Source: CAIJXV01 sp964497135 (GTDB lineage: Bacteria > Verrucomicrobiota > Kiritimatiellia > CAIKKV01 > CAIJXV01). From it: a stretch of DNA of 33,512 nt. This document shows, piece after piece, positions 21,806 through 30,962 of this stretch. Where the stretch lies: the NCBI GenBank assembly GCA_964497135.1, contig CAZCDO010000015.1:1-33512 (forward strand), read 5' to 3'. The notes beneath the pieces were generated by a model. It was not told the DNA's origin. It ran no database searches and saw only the letters and a program-made list of their open reading frames with translations. A program made the position numbers and the translations under genes. Positions within the stretch are counted from its first letter, which is position 1. The number at the start of each line of letters is the position of its first letter.

Positions 21806-23008
21806 TTAATCCTCCGCCGGATGCCCATCCGGCGCCATCTTCACCAGCTTGGGATCGAATCGAGCCACGCTTTCAACCAGGTCCGCCTGCGCCGCCATCA
21901 CCGCGTCGATCGCTTTGTAACCCATCGGCACCTCGTCCAGACCGGCGGAAATCAAGGTCACATCATGCGCTTCCAAAAACCGGCGACCTTCCGCCCAGGT
22001 GAAATTCTTACGGGTCGCCGTGCGGCTCATCCGCCGCCCCGCCCCATGCGCGGCCGAATTCAGGGACTCCGCCACGCCCCGCCCGCGGACGACATAGCCG
22101 GGGGTCGCCATCGATCCCGGAATGATTCCGATCACGCCCAACCCGGCCGGGGTTGCGCCTTTGCGATGAACCACCAGATCCCGGCCGAAATGATTTTCGC
22201 GCCAGGCAAAATTGTGGTGGTTTTCCACACCGGCCAAAACGGCGGTTCCCAATAACCGCACCACTTCACGATGGATCAGCTCGTGATTCGCGGCCGCATA
22301 CCGGCCCATCAATTCCATCGCCAGCCAATATTCCCGTCCGGGATCACTCTCCAGATCCAGCCAGGCCAGTTGGCCGAGCTCCCGGGGTAATTCCGGATGC
22401 AACTTCAACGCCAGTTGGCTGTAGTAGGTGGCCACCTGCCCCCCGGTCCCCCGGCTCCCGCTATGACTCAACAGGGCGCTATAAACGCCGGCTTTCAAAC
22501 CGAGTTCATCCCGGTCCAGCGTCAGGGTTCCAAATTCCACGAAATGATTGCCACTCCCGCTGGTGCCGACTTGCGCCCGCGCTTTTTCCCGACACCGCAA
22601 GGTCACAGGGCTGACCGCCCAATTCTCATCCATCACCGGGTGATCCTGGGCCGGCTTGAATTCAGCCCCCACCCCGAAGCGCGTCGCTTTTTCCAGAACC
22701 TTGATCATCCGGCTCTCGCGGCCGCGTAGATCGGAAACGGGGAGATCCAAGACCGACAGTTTCATCCGGCACGCGATGTCCATGCCCACCGCATAGGGAA
22801 TGACCACCCCTTCCGTGGCCAACACTCCGCCAATCGGCAATCCGTAGCCCACATGGGCGTCCGGCATCAACGCGCCCATCACGGCCGGAGGGAGTTGACA
22901 TGCCTGTTCCATCTGTTGAATGGCCTGGGGATCCATGTCGATGGTTCCCCACCGGCGGTAGGGCGCCGGTTCTGAACGCGGCTGCCAAACCGGGCCCGCC
23001 CCCGTCAT
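21806..23008 (-). CDS. rtcB: RtcB-family RNA ligase
   Basis: Mn- and GTP-dependent 3'-phosphate RNA ligase, about 400 residues. Motifs: MPDAHVGYGLPIGGV, GMDIACRM (metal-ligand Cys, about residue 80; the usual following Gly is Arg), QVGTSGSGNHFVEFG, LLSHSGSRGTGG, VENHHNFAWREN, VHRKGATPA, IIPGSMATPGYVVRGRG and SAAHGAGRRMSR, whose His (about 321) is the guanylated residue. The ATG at 23008 gives the normal family length; the longer frame overlaps the upstream hydrolase. No archease gene is visible in the window. It is likely co-transcribed with the alpha/beta hydrolase and EamA genes. Confidence 0.93.
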   Translation of the reverse strand: MTGAGPVWQPRSEPAPYRRWGTIDMDPQAIQQMEQACQLPPAVMGALMPDAHVGYGLPIGGVLATEGVVIPYAVGMDIACRMKLSVLDLPVSDLRGRESRMIKVLEKATRFGVGAEFKPAQDHPVMDENWAVSPVTLRCREKARAQVGTSGSGNHFVEFGTLTLDRDELGLKAGVYSALLSHSGSRGTGGQVATYYSQLALKLHPELPRELGQLAWLDLESDPGREYWLAMELMGRYAAANHELIHREVVRLLGTAVLAGVENHHNFAWRENHFGRDLVVHRKGATPAGLGVIGIIPGSMATPGYVVRGRGVAESLNSAAHGAGRRMSRTATRKNFTWAEGRRFLEAHDVTLISAGLDEVPMGYKAIDAVMAAQADLVESVARFDPKLVKMAPDGHPAED

Positions 23009-23022
23009 TGAGCCGCCGCCTT

Positions 23023-23913
23023 TCACCTCGACTCTCCCAGGGAATCGGCTTTCACAGGTCCCGCCGGGAGAACCGCCGGCTGAGGCACACACGGGTCGAG
23101 AAACTGGATCAAGGCGGCCCGATACGAAGGCGCGGTATGATCTTCCCCGTCATTGTGCCCCCCCTCCAGCGGCACGAATGTTTTCGGTTCACGCGCGGCG
23201 GCAAACAACCGTTCCCCATGCCGGAAGGGAATCATATCATCGTCCCGGCTGTGCGCCACCAACAGCGGGCAACTGATCCCGGACAGTCGGGCGAGCGTGT
23301 CATACTTGAACCGGCATAACCAACGGACCGGCAGATACGGATAGAGCTTATGTCCCAGGTCGGGCACCGAGGTGAAGGTGGACTCCAGAATCAACCCGGC
23401 GGGATTCACTTCGGCGGCCAGGGCCGCCGCCACCGCGCCGCCCAGGGACCGGCCGTGAATAACGATTCGATCCGGCCGCAAACCCCGTTCCTTGACCAGA
23501 TAATTCCACGCGGCCCGGGCATCCTGATAGGTCCCCTCCTCCGTCGGCCGCCCCGTGCTGGAACCATATCCGCGGTAATCGATGATGCAGACATCCCAGC
23601 CGAGACTGCGTAACAGGCCGATGAGGTGCAGGCGATGCCCGATGTTACCCCCGTTCCCATGAAACGCCAAAATCGTCCCTTTCCGCTCCGGCGCCGGCAC
23701 ATACCAACCGGAAATCCGCTCCCCGTCTTCCGTAAAAAAAATGAGGTCCTCGTAAGCCAGTCCAATATCGCCCGGCGACAGGGTGATCTCCCTCGTGGGA
23801 TAGTAAACCATGCTCCCCTGCCGGAAATAGAGCAACAGGCAGAGGCCGAAATAGGCCCCCAGTCCCACCCGAACCAGCATCCAGACAACGGATTTTACGG
23901 TTGGCAGATCCAT
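23023..23913 (-). CDS. Alpha/beta hydrolase (BEM46/ABHD13-like), membrane-anchored
   Basis: A 296-residue serine hydrolase with one N-terminal membrane segment (about residues 8-28). The fold signatures are FHGNGGNIGHR (oxyanion region), IIDYRGYGSSTGRP, the nucleophile elbow HGRSLGGAVA, a likely acid at HSRDDDMIPF and the catalytic His in EGGHNDGED. These match the BEM46/ABHD13-type group of unknown substrate. It begins 3 bases after the GH20 stop, with a GAGGA just before the ATG, and ends 14 bases before rtcB. The anchor implies that the catalytic domain faces the periplasm or the membrane surface. Confidence 0.88.
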   Translation of the reverse strand: MDLPTVKSVVWMLVRVGLGAYFGLCLLLYFRQGSMVYYPTREITLSPGDIGLAYEDLIFFTEDGERISGWYVPAPERKGTILAFHGNGGNIGHRLHLIGLLRSLGWDVCIIDYRGYGSSTGRPTEEGTYQDARAAWNYLVKERGLRPDRIVIHGRSLGGAVAAALAAEVNPAGLILESTFTSVPDLGHKLYPYLPVRWLCRFKYDTLARLSGISCPLLVAHSRDDDMIPFRHGERLFAAAREPKTFVPLEGGHNDGEDHTAPSYRAALIQFLDPCVPQPAVLPAGPVKADSLGESR

Positions 23914-23916
23914 TCC

Positions 23917-25950
23917 TCATCCCGCCATTTCGGGGAATTGGCGACGGGCCAGCAGCAGCATCTGGTCGCGGAAGAAATCGAATTGGGTCGCCGCCAATTC
24001 CCGGGCATCCTCCGCGATGATCGTCCGCGCATACCGCGCCGCCGCCTCGACTTTGGCCCGGTCCGTTTCGGCGGCAACGGCCATCAGGTCCCGTTTCATC
24101 CGCTCCTTGAAGGCCGGGGGGACCCGCTCCCACAGGGCATAAAAATATTCCATCTCCAATACCGCGAATTGGGCCTTGAACCGCAGGTTCTGAACCTCGC
24201 AGACCGTCCGGAATAATTCCAGGCGCTCCCCATTACGCCGGGCCGCCGGCTGTAGCCGGGCCAGTTCCTCCAGAATATGCGGAAGATAATTCTCCATGCT
24301 ATGATCCACCCGGACACTGCTCCGTTCAAATTGAAAATACAGATCGCCTATCGTGCCATCCGGCAACCCGAAAAACTGCCAGGCAAAACGCCGGTCAAAA
24401 TCACGAAGATCCTCCAACCCCAGGGCGGACCATCCGGCCGCACCCAGGGTCAGAATGCCGTACCAATCCAACTCGGGATGGGCATTCATCCCGGCCAGGC
24501 TGTGACCCCGCGACCAACTCGACCCGATGACCACCTCCGCACCATGCTGTTTGCACGCCGTCGCGGCCGCGATCGTGTTTAACTGCCCGAGAATGAAACG
24601 GGGCGCAACCGGCCCGTGAAACGAAACCCGGATCCCCGAAACCGAACCCGACTTAACTCCGGCCTTCGCCAGCATCGCCAGCGAAACATCGGCCCTGAAT
24701 TTCCGGGGAAATTCGGGATTGTCGATGAACGCATGGAGTCGATCCCGATCAGCCGACGGTAACTCCTCAAAGATCAGTTTCCCGGGGCCATAACCAATCC
24801 TCGGCATCTCCGCGATTTCCCCGTTCGGCCGCTCCAGCCAGGTGCGGCTGATCGCGTTGCGGTGCAGGGTCAGCAGGGTATGATACAACGGCCCCGTCTG
24901 CTGATACCCCCAATCGATGTAATACGCCGTGCGATCGAGATCGGCGACAAACGGATCGTCGAAATGGGTCGAAACAATGTCGCCCCAGACGATCGGGGTG
25001 AACCCGCGTTCGCGCACATGGCGGCAACACCGGTTAACCCATTCGACATAAATCGACATCCGCGATTGACCGCCCAACCGGGCCTGGCATCGCGGGCAGG
25101 TTCCCAGGTGAAAGGTCTCATCCAACCCGACATGAAAAAGGGGCATCCCGGCATGCACGTCCATCATCTCGTCGAGAAAATCACGGATCAACGGCCACGT
25201 CTCCGGATGCGTTGCGCACGCTTCGCTGGGCTCCCCGGTTTTTTCCTGAAGATGGGCATACTTCGGTTGACGCAACACATATTGAAGATGCCCGAGCGTC
25301 TGCACCAACGGAATGACCGTGACATTATAGTCCTGGGCGGCCGTAACCCACTCCCGCACCTCGGCTTTACTCAAAGCTTGCGGCACAGCCAGGGAGGGAT
25401 GCCGGTCAAGCCGGACATAATCCTCGTATTCCGCAAGCACCGCGTTGACCTTGGCTTCCGCCAGGGAAGGCAAAATGGCTTTCAGATTGGCCAGCGTCCG
25501 TCGGGTTCCCTTCAGATCCAGATGATATACCCGCCACCGCAGGTCCGGCCAGTCGGTAATCCGCAGGCAGGGAATCCGACTGGCGTTGGAGCGCAGAATC
25601 TGTTTCAAGGTTTGCCAGGCATAGAGCAAACCAGCGGCCGTTTCGGCCCGGGCGCTGACGCCCCGCTCGGTTACCTCCAGGGAGTAGCCCTCGGGATGCC
25701 GCGTTGCCTCCGGTTCGGAAGACCCCGGTTGCCCAATCGAAAAATAATAACCCGGCGCGGCCCCGGTTTCGACGGCGGGGGCCGAACCGATTTCCACCGC
25801 CCATTCGGCGGGCAGAATCCGGATCAGCGCGGAAGCGGCGGCGCCGATTTCAAGACGAGGCCGTTCCAGGCGATATTCGCCGGCCAGGGACTGAATCAAG
25901 CGCGGCTTCGGCAACAGACGCAGTGCGTCAGATGAATCGTTTAGCATCAA
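23917..25950 (-). CDS. GH20 beta-N-acetylhexosaminidase-like glycosidase
   Basis: A 677-residue family 20 glycoside hydrolase. The N-terminal GH20b domain (about 10-140) ends with LLYAWQTLKQIL. The catalytic barrel follows, with TDWPDLRWRVYHLDLKGT, VIPLVQTLGHLQYVLR and the catalytic pair in LFHVGLDETFHLG (Asp277-Glu278). In this family the substrate acetamido group acts as nucleophile, steadied by that Asp. A CPRC motif just after the active site is notable. The C-terminal region (about 560-677) is helical. There is no signal peptide, so the enzyme appears cytosolic, perhaps acting on imported amino-sugar oligosaccharides. An adjacent second ATG at 25947 is an alternative start. Confidence 0.9.
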   Translation of the reverse strand: MMLNDSSDALRLLPKPRLIQSLAGEYRLERPRLEIGAAASALIRILPAEWAVEIGSAPAVETGAAPGYYFSIGQPGSSEPEATRHPEGYSLEVTERGVSARAETAAGLLYAWQTLKQILRSNASRIPCLRITDWPDLRWRVYHLDLKGTRRTLANLKAILPSLAEAKVNAVLAEYEDYVRLDRHPSLAVPQALSKAEVREWVTAAQDYNVTVIPLVQTLGHLQYVLRQPKYAHLQEKTGEPSEACATHPETWPLIRDFLDEMMDVHAGMPLFHVGLDETFHLGTCPRCQARLGGQSRMSIYVEWVNRCCRHVRERGFTPIVWGDIVSTHFDDPFVADLDRTAYYIDWGYQQTGPLYHTLLTLHRNAISRTWLERPNGEIAEMPRIGYGPGKLIFEELPSADRDRLHAFIDNPEFPRKFRADVSLAMLAKAGVKSGSVSGIRVSFHGPVAPRFILGQLNTIAAATACKQHGAEVVIGSSWSRGHSLAGMNAHPELDWYGILTLGAAGWSALGLEDLRDFDRRFAWQFFGLPDGTIGDLYFQFERSSVRVDHSMENYLPHILEELARLQPAARRNGERLELFRTVCEVQNLRFKAQFAVLEMEYFYALWERVPPAFKERMKRDLMAVAAETDRAKVEAAARYARTIIAEDARELAATQFDFFRDQMLLLARRQFPEMAG

Positions 25951-26080
25951 TTTTCTCCCGTTTGCATTCCAGCTCTAATCTCCCCAACCCCGCCTTAAAC
26001 GTCAAGCCCGAATGCGTAACCCGGAAGGAATCCAAGACCGTCCATAGAAATATACTGGACAAATCGCCAAAAAGCTTTTA

Positions 26081-26108
26081 TGGTCAAGTCATCAGTGGAC
26101 GCTATTAT
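26081..26108 (+). promoter_or_regulatory. Candidate promoter of the alpha-glucan operon
   Basis: TGGTCA and TATTAT are separated by 16 bases and end 25 bases before the debranching-enzyme ATG. The -10 is good and the -35 only partial. The 180-base gap to the divergent GH20 gene holds nothing else I recognise. Confidence 0.3.
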
Positions 26109-26132
26109 TGTATTGAATGTATTGAAGCCGTT

Positions 26133-28160
26133 ATGACGCTAATAATCAAATCCGAGCAATGCCAGTCCGTTCGGGAGGCCCTCCAGCAGGAATGGCTCGA
26201 CACCAACGGGATGGGCGGGTATTCCTCCAGCACGATTCTGAATTGCCATACCCGCAAATATCACGGATTACTCGTTTTAAACCTGCTCCACCCCGAGGGA
26301 CGATTCGTCCTCCTCTCAAAAGTCGAGGATTCCCTGCTCGCCGGCGACAAGGAGTTTTTTCTATCCAGCCACAAATATCCCGGAACTTTTTTCCCCGCCA
26401 GTGGCCAGTATCTGTACGAATTCCGCCAGGATCTGTATCCTCATTTCATCTATCGCATGGGCGATATTACCCTTCACAAACGCATTCTCCTCGTCCGGGA
26501 CACCCAGACGGTTCTCATCCGCTATGATCTGTCCGGCGCCGATTTCCCCGTAACCCTGCGAATCAAGCCCCTGCTGGCCTACCGCGGTTTCCATGAATTG
26601 GCCCATGAAAATTCTTTTCTCCGGCCTGAACTCGATTTTAAATCTGTCCGCAACGGATTTCGAATCGCCCCGTACCAGAACATGCCGGCCCTCTTTCTCC
26701 AATCCAGCCGCTCCATTGAAACCCAACCCCTTCCTCTCTGGTACCGAAATTTTGAATATGAAGCCGAAGCCGCCCGGGGATTCGCCTGCCAGGAAGACCT
26801 CTTCCATCCCGCCCGCTTCGAAACCCCGTTGGAACCCGGTGAAACGGTGATTCTGGCCGCCGGTCTCGAGCCGCTCAAAACCCCCCTCCTCAAATGCTGG
26901 GACCGCGAGGAAGCCGCCCGGCGGGAATCCACCGCCACCACCCGACGCCGCCCCCTGAAACGGCTCCGCAAACCCCTGGCCCTGGCAACCGCCCGGGAAC
27001 TCCTCATCGAATCCAGCCGGCATTTCCTCGTCACCCTCCCTCCCCACCGCCCTTCCGTCATCGCCGGGTATCACTGGTTCGGCGACTGGGGTCGCGACAC
27101 TTTGATCGCCTTGCCCGGCCTGACGTTTTATGCCGGTCGGCCCGAACTCGGCCTGGAGATCCTCAAGGGTTTCATCCCGGTCGAACGCAACGGATTGTTG
27201 CCCAATTATTTCGGACCCGAAGGACGTAACAACGCCTATAATTCAGTCGACGCCGCCCTCTGGTTCTTCTGGGCGGTCCAACAGATGATCGTTCGGTGCG
27301 GCTATCGCGAGGAGGTCAAACATTGTCTCTGGCCGACCATGAAATCCATCCTCGAGCATTACATGAACGGCACCGATTTCGACATTTACATGAATTCCGA
27401 CGGCCTGCTTCATGCCGGAAATGCTTTGACCCAACTGACTTGGATGGACGCCTGTGTCCTCGGCCAACCGGTCACTCCCCGTCATGGCTACGCCGTCGAA
27501 ATCAATGCGCTTTGGTATAATGCCTTGTGCCTCGCCGACCGACTGGCGCAGGATTTCGGAGAGCCGAATACCCCTTACGCCTCAGTGGCCGACCGTCTCC
27601 GCCAGGCTTTCCTGCCCACTTTCTGGCTTGAACATGAACAGGGGCTCGGCGATGTCTGTAATGAACAAGGACTCGATGCCTCCATTCGGCCCAACCAGAT
27701 TTTTGCGGTCTCCCTTCCTTATTCCCCCCTCCCCCCGGAAAAAGCCCGGGCGGTGGTGGAACGGGTTCGGAGCGACCTGTTGACCCCCTTCGGGTTACGG
27801 ACCCTCTCTCCCTCTTCGCCCCATTACCGCGGTCGCTACGAGGGCGATGGGGAGGCCCGCGATGGCGCTTACCATCAGGGGACCGTCTGGCCCTGGCTTC
27901 TCGGTCCCTACGGAGAAGCCTATCTCAAGGTCAATCGCTATTCCCCGGAGGCGCGCACCCTCCTTCGCGGTCACCTCCAATCGCTTCTATCGGACCACCT
28001 CTTCGAACAGGGACTGGGCCATATCGCCGAAATATTCGACGGTGATCCCCCCCATCGTCCCGCCGGCTGTATCGCCCAAGCCTGGAGTTCTGCGGAACTG
28101 ATTCGACTCCTGTGCCTGCTCGAGTCCCCCCCAAAAAACAAACCGGAGAGACCATCATGA
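26133..28160 (+). CDS. Glycogen debranching enzyme (amylo-alpha-1,6-glucosidase, GH133-like)
   Basis: About 675 residues, first gene of an alpha-glucan operon. The N-terminal GDE_N domain (about 15-230) starts with the diagnostic EWLDTNGMGGYSSSTI and CHTRKYHGLLV. The C-terminal (alpha/alpha)6 barrel shows IAGYHWFGDWGRDTLIALPG, NYFGPEGRNNAYNSVDAALW, TWMDACVLGQPVTPRHGYAVEINALWYN, SIRPNQIFAVSLPYSPL and GAYHQGTVWPWLLGPY, all standard for the archaeal/bacterial GDE family. It removes alpha-1,6 branches from glycogen-like polymers. The ATG at 26133 gives the usual N-terminus; an upstream in-frame TTG would add basic, non-homologous sequence. The stop overlaps the next ATG (ATGA). Confidence 0.93.
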   Translation: MTLIIKSEQCQSVREALQQEWLDTNGMGGYSSSTILNCHTRKYHGLLVLNLLHPEGRFVLLSKVEDSLLAGDKEFFLSSHKYPGTFFPASGQYLYEFRQDLYPHFIYRMGDITLHKRILLVRDTQTVLIRYDLSGADFPVTLRIKPLLAYRGFHELAHENSFLRPELDFKSVRNGFRIAPYQNMPALFLQSSRSIETQPLPLWYRNFEYEAEAARGFACQEDLFHPARFETPLEPGETVILAAGLEPLKTPLLKCWDREEAARRESTATTRRRPLKRLRKPLALATARELLIESSRHFLVTLPPHRPSVIAGYHWFGDWGRDTLIALPGLTFYAGRPELGLEILKGFIPVERNGLLPNYFGPEGRNNAYNSVDAALWFFWAVQQMIVRCGYREEVKHCLWPTMKSILEHYMNGTDFDIYMNSDGLLHAGNALTQLTWMDACVLGQPVTPRHGYAVEINALWYNALCLADRLAQDFGEPNTPYASVADRLRQAFLPTFWLEHEQGLGDVCNEQGLDASIRPNQIFAVSLPYSPLPPEKARAVVERVRSDLLTPFGLRTLSPSSPHYRGRYEGDGEARDGAYHQGTVWPWLLGPYGEAYLKVNRYSPEARTLLRGHLQSLLSDHLFEQGLGHIAEIFDGDPPHRPAGCIAQAWSSAELIRLLCLLESPPKNKPERPS

Positions 28161-28339
28161 AAATGCCCGATGTCAAAAAAAAGGCGCAGGCGATGGGACT
28201 TAAAGTTCCCCGTTCCATCACGAAAAAGGAGCTCATCCGCGCTATCCAGAAAACGGAGGGTAACACCCCCTGCTTCGATTCGGGGGTTGCCTCCTGTCCC
28301 TATCTGGACTGCTGTTTTCGCGACGATTGTCAAGTCTAA
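28157..28339 (+). CDS. Small SAP-like, Cys-rich protein
   Basis: A 60-residue protein between two glucan enzymes. The first 35 residues (PDVKKKAQAMGLKVPRSITK, then KELIRAIQKTEGN) fit a SAP-like helix-extended-helix motif, normally a nucleic-acid binder. The rest carries a cysteine cluster, CFDSGVASCPYLDCCFRDDC, which may bind metal. Similar small 'IRxIQxxEGN-x-x-CF ... C ... DC' proteins occur in Deltaproteobacteria and other environmental bacteria, as far as I recall. The ATG overlaps the debranching-enzyme stop by 4 bases and a GGAG site lies upstream. Its role in an alpha-glucan operon is not obvious. Confidence 0.75.
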   Translation: MKMPDVKKKAQAMGLKVPRSITKKELIRAIQKTEGNTPCFDSGVASCPYLDCCFRDDCQV

Positions 28340-28359
28340 CCGCCTTCACCGGGGAACCC

Positions 28360-29646
28360 ATGCGTGTCTTGATGTTCGGCTGGGAGTTTCCGCCCCTATT
28401 GAGCGGCGGGTTGGGAACCGCCTGTAAAGGGCTGTCCAACGCCTTGGTCCGCCGCGGAATCGACTTGGTCTTTATGCTTCCCCGCCTCCCTCCGGGAACG
28501 CCCGGAACCGAAGGGCTCCACCTCGTCGCCGCCAACCAGCTCCCCCATGAGTCCCCCTCCCCTCACACCCCACCCCCGGGGCGGATGATGGTCCACCCGA
28601 TCCCCGCCGCCTTGTCGCCCTACGCGGGACTGAACGCGTCTGCCCCCGATTGGCGGAACCCGGCCTTTGCCCACCAAACCCTCCGCACCCCTGGCCCGCC
28701 CAGTGTGCTGGCCCAGCCCGGCCCCTATGGCGTCGATTTGAATCTCGAAATCGAACGGTTTGCCGACGCCGCCGAAAGCCTGGTCCGAACGGAAACCTTC
28801 GACGTCATCCATGCCCATGACTGGATGACTTTCCCCGCCGCCCTCCGCGCCCGACTCCAGTCCGGCAAACCGATCGTCGTTCACATCCATTCCACCGAAT
28901 TCGATCGACGCGGCCCCGCGGCCCAACCGGAAATCGCCGCCCTCGAGCGCGCCGGGTGCGAAACCGCCGACCGGGTGATCGCCGTCAGCCACCAGACCCG
29001 CAACCAGTTGATCGAGCGGTACGGCATCGCTCCCGACAAGATTGAGGTCGTCCACAACGCCGTCCGACGGCGCGAGGCACTTCAGCACCGCCCCCCATCC
29101 CCGACCTTCCCCGGAAAAATCGTCCTGTTTCTCGGCCGGGTCACCGCGCAAAAGGGTCCCGATTTTTTCGTCGAAGCCGCCGGCCGCATCCTGAAAACCC
29201 GGCCAGACATCACGTTTGTCATGGCCGGTGCGGGCGACCAACTGCCGCGCCTGATCGAACGCGTCGGACAATTGCGGATCGGCGCCCATTTCCATTTCAC
29301 CGGATTCCTCCAGGGCGCGGACGTCGAGCGCCTGTACTCCATGGCCCATGTCTACGTCATGCCCAGCGTCGCGGAACCCTTTGGCATCGCCCCCCTTGAG
29401 GCGCTGGCCTACGATGTGCCCGTCATCATCGCCCGCCAGGCCGGCGTCGGCGAAGTCCTGCACCATGCCCTCAAAGTCGATTTCTGGGATGTCGCCGATT
29501 TGGCCGATAAAATCCTGGCGATTCTCGATCATCCCGCGCTGTCGCGCGAGTTGCTTCGGCAGGGACGCCGGGAACTCCGCTCGCTGTGCTGGGATGCGGC
29601 GGCCCAAAAAGTCGAAACCCTTTACCGTTCATTGTCAGGTGGTTAG
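28360..29646 (+). CDS. GT4-family glycosyltransferase (glycogen-synthase-like)
   Basis: About 428 residues with a GT-B fold. The N-terminal domain begins MRVLMFGWEFPPLLSGGLGT, where the G-G-L-G loop is typical of starch and glycogen synthases, and contains FDVIHAHDWMTFPAA. The C-terminal domain has VLFLGRVTAQKGPDFFVEA, the donor-site motif SVAEPFGIAPLEALA and PVIIARQAGVGEVL. In operons with a debranching enzyme and GH57 such proteins are taken as alpha-glucan synthases; GT4 rather than GT5 is suggested by the compact length. I start at 28360, after a GGGGAA site, 20 bases past the SAP-like gene. A longer frame starting at 28327 overlaps that gene. Confidence 0.9.
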   Translation: MRVLMFGWEFPPLLSGGLGTACKGLSNALVRRGIDLVFMLPRLPPGTPGTEGLHLVAANQLPHESPSPHTPPPGRMMVHPIPAALSPYAGLNASAPDWRNPAFAHQTLRTPGPPSVLAQPGPYGVDLNLEIERFADAAESLVRTETFDVIHAHDWMTFPAALRARLQSGKPIVVHIHSTEFDRRGPAAQPEIAALERAGCETADRVIAVSHQTRNQLIERYGIAPDKIEVVHNAVRRREALQHRPPSPTFPGKIVLFLGRVTAQKGPDFFVEAAGRILKTRPDITFVMAGAGDQLPRLIERVGQLRIGAHFHFTGFLQGADVERLYSMAHVYVMPSVAEPFGIAPLEALAYDVPVIIARQAGVGEVLHHALKVDFWDVADLADKILAILDHPALSRELLRQGRRELRSLCWDAAAQKVETLYRSLSGG

Positions 29647-29660
29647 GAAAGGAGCTCCTT

Positions 29661-30962
29661 ATGCCCTCCGTCTGTTGTTATTTCCAGGTCCACCAGCCCA
29701 TCCGCCTCCGCCATTATACCTTCTTCGATATCGGCCGGGAACACGCGTATGAAAATGAGGAAGAAAATCGCGCCATCCTTCAGCGGGTCGCCCAATCGTG
29801 CTACCTGCCCGCCGCCTATATCCTGCTGGAGCAAATCCGCCATCATGGGGGCCGGTTCAAGGTCGCCTTCTCCATTTCCGGAATCGCCCTCGAACAGTTC
29901 GCCCGGTACCAACCCGCCGTCTTGAAACTCTTTCAGGACCTGGCCGACACCGGTTGCGTGGAATTCCTCAATGAAACCTACCACCACTCCCTGGCCTTCC
30001 TGTTTTCGGAGGTTGAATTCCACCGCCAGGTCGAGTTACACCGCCAAGCCATCGAATCCTGTTTCAAACAAACCCCCGCCGTCTTCCGTAACACGGAACT
30101 CATTTTTAACAATGACGTGGCCCGGGTCGTCGAAAAAATGGGCTTCACCGCCATCCTCGCCGAAGGCGCCGATCCCATCCTCGGCTGGCGCAGTCCCAAT
30201 CATGTCTATCGCCCTCAGGGCTGTCGCAATTTGCGCCTCCTGCTCAAAAATTACCGCCTCTCGGATGCCATCGCCTTCCGCTTCAACGATCCCACGGCGC
30301 CCGATCACCCCCTGTCGGGCGCCCGTTTCGCCGACCGGATTCACCAGACCCAGGGCGTCAGCGATGTCATCAATCTCTTCATGGATTTCGAGACTTTTGG
30401 CGAACACCACGCCGCCGAAACCGGCATTTTTGATTTCATGAAGGATTTCCCCGCTGCCATCTTGCGCCATCCCGAATTCTCGTTCGCCACCCCCTCCGAA
30501 GCGGTCCGGATCCAAACCCCCGTCGCTCGCCTCGATGTGCCGCAATTGATCTCTTGGGCCGATGTCGAACGCGACCTCAGCGCCTGGGTCGGGAACGATA
30601 TGCAGAAGGACGCCATCCAGGCGGTTTATGCCCTCGAAAATAAAATACTGCGCCTGGGCCATCCCGCCCTGCTCCAAACCTGGCGCAACCTTCAAACCTC
30701 CGACCATTTCTACTACATGTGCACCAAGTGGCTCGGCGACGGGGATATCCACAAGTATTTCAACCCCTTCAAAAGCCCCTATGACGCCTATATCAATTAT
30801 ATGAACATCATCACCGATCTCAGCCAACAGATCGATGCCCACCTCGCCGCCCCCAAACCCGGTCGAAAAACCCCACCCCCACCCGCGCGAAAAGCCGCCC
30901 CTAAGGCCCGGGTCCCCGCTCCCCGCAAACGCGCCGCCGCAACTGCCCGCAAGCGGCGCTGA
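29661..30962 (+). CDS. GH57 glycoside hydrolase (alpha-amylase/4-alpha-glucanotransferase type) with basic tail
   Basis: About 433 residues. Family 57 motifs: YFQVHQPIRLR at the start, then WLNETYHH-like FLNETYHHS, the nucleophile region NTELIFNN (Glu146) and the acid/base region FMDFETFGEHH (Asp242). The C-terminal helical part ends with YMCTKWLGDGDIHKYFNPF, and then YDAYINYMNIITDL. The enzyme would cut or transfer alpha-1,4 glucan in the cytosol. Beyond about residue 395 there is a tail rich in Lys, Arg, Pro and Ala, resembling histone H1 tails. Its last 20 codons lie opposite the 3' end of rlmN. An AAGGAG site precedes the ATG by 8 bases. It is the last gene of the operon. Confidence 0.92.
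   Translation: MPSVCCYFQVHQPIRLRHYTFFDIGREHAYENEEENRAILQRVAQSCYLPAAYILLEQIRHHGGRFKVAFSISGIALEQFARYQPAVLKLFQDLADTGCVEFLNETYHHSLAFLFSEVEFHRQVELHRQAIESCFKQTPAVFRNTELIFNNDVARVVEKMGFTAILAEGADPILGWRSPNHVYRPQGCRNLRLLLKNYRLSDAIAFRFNDPTAPDHPLSGARFADRIHQTQGVSDVINLFMDFETFGEHHAAETGIFDFMKDFPAAILRHPEFSFATPSEAVRIQTPVARLDVPQLISWADVERDLSAWVGNDMQKDAIQAVYALENKILRLGHPALLQTWRNLQTSDHFYYMCTKWLGDGDIHKYFNPFKSPYDAYINYMNIITDLSQQIDAHLAAPKPGRKTPPPPARKAAPKARVPAPRKRAAATARKRR

Noticed and set aside
28396..29607. 403-codon minus-strand frame across the glycosyltransferase gene
   Set aside because: Shadow frame of the GT4 gene with no recognisable domain.
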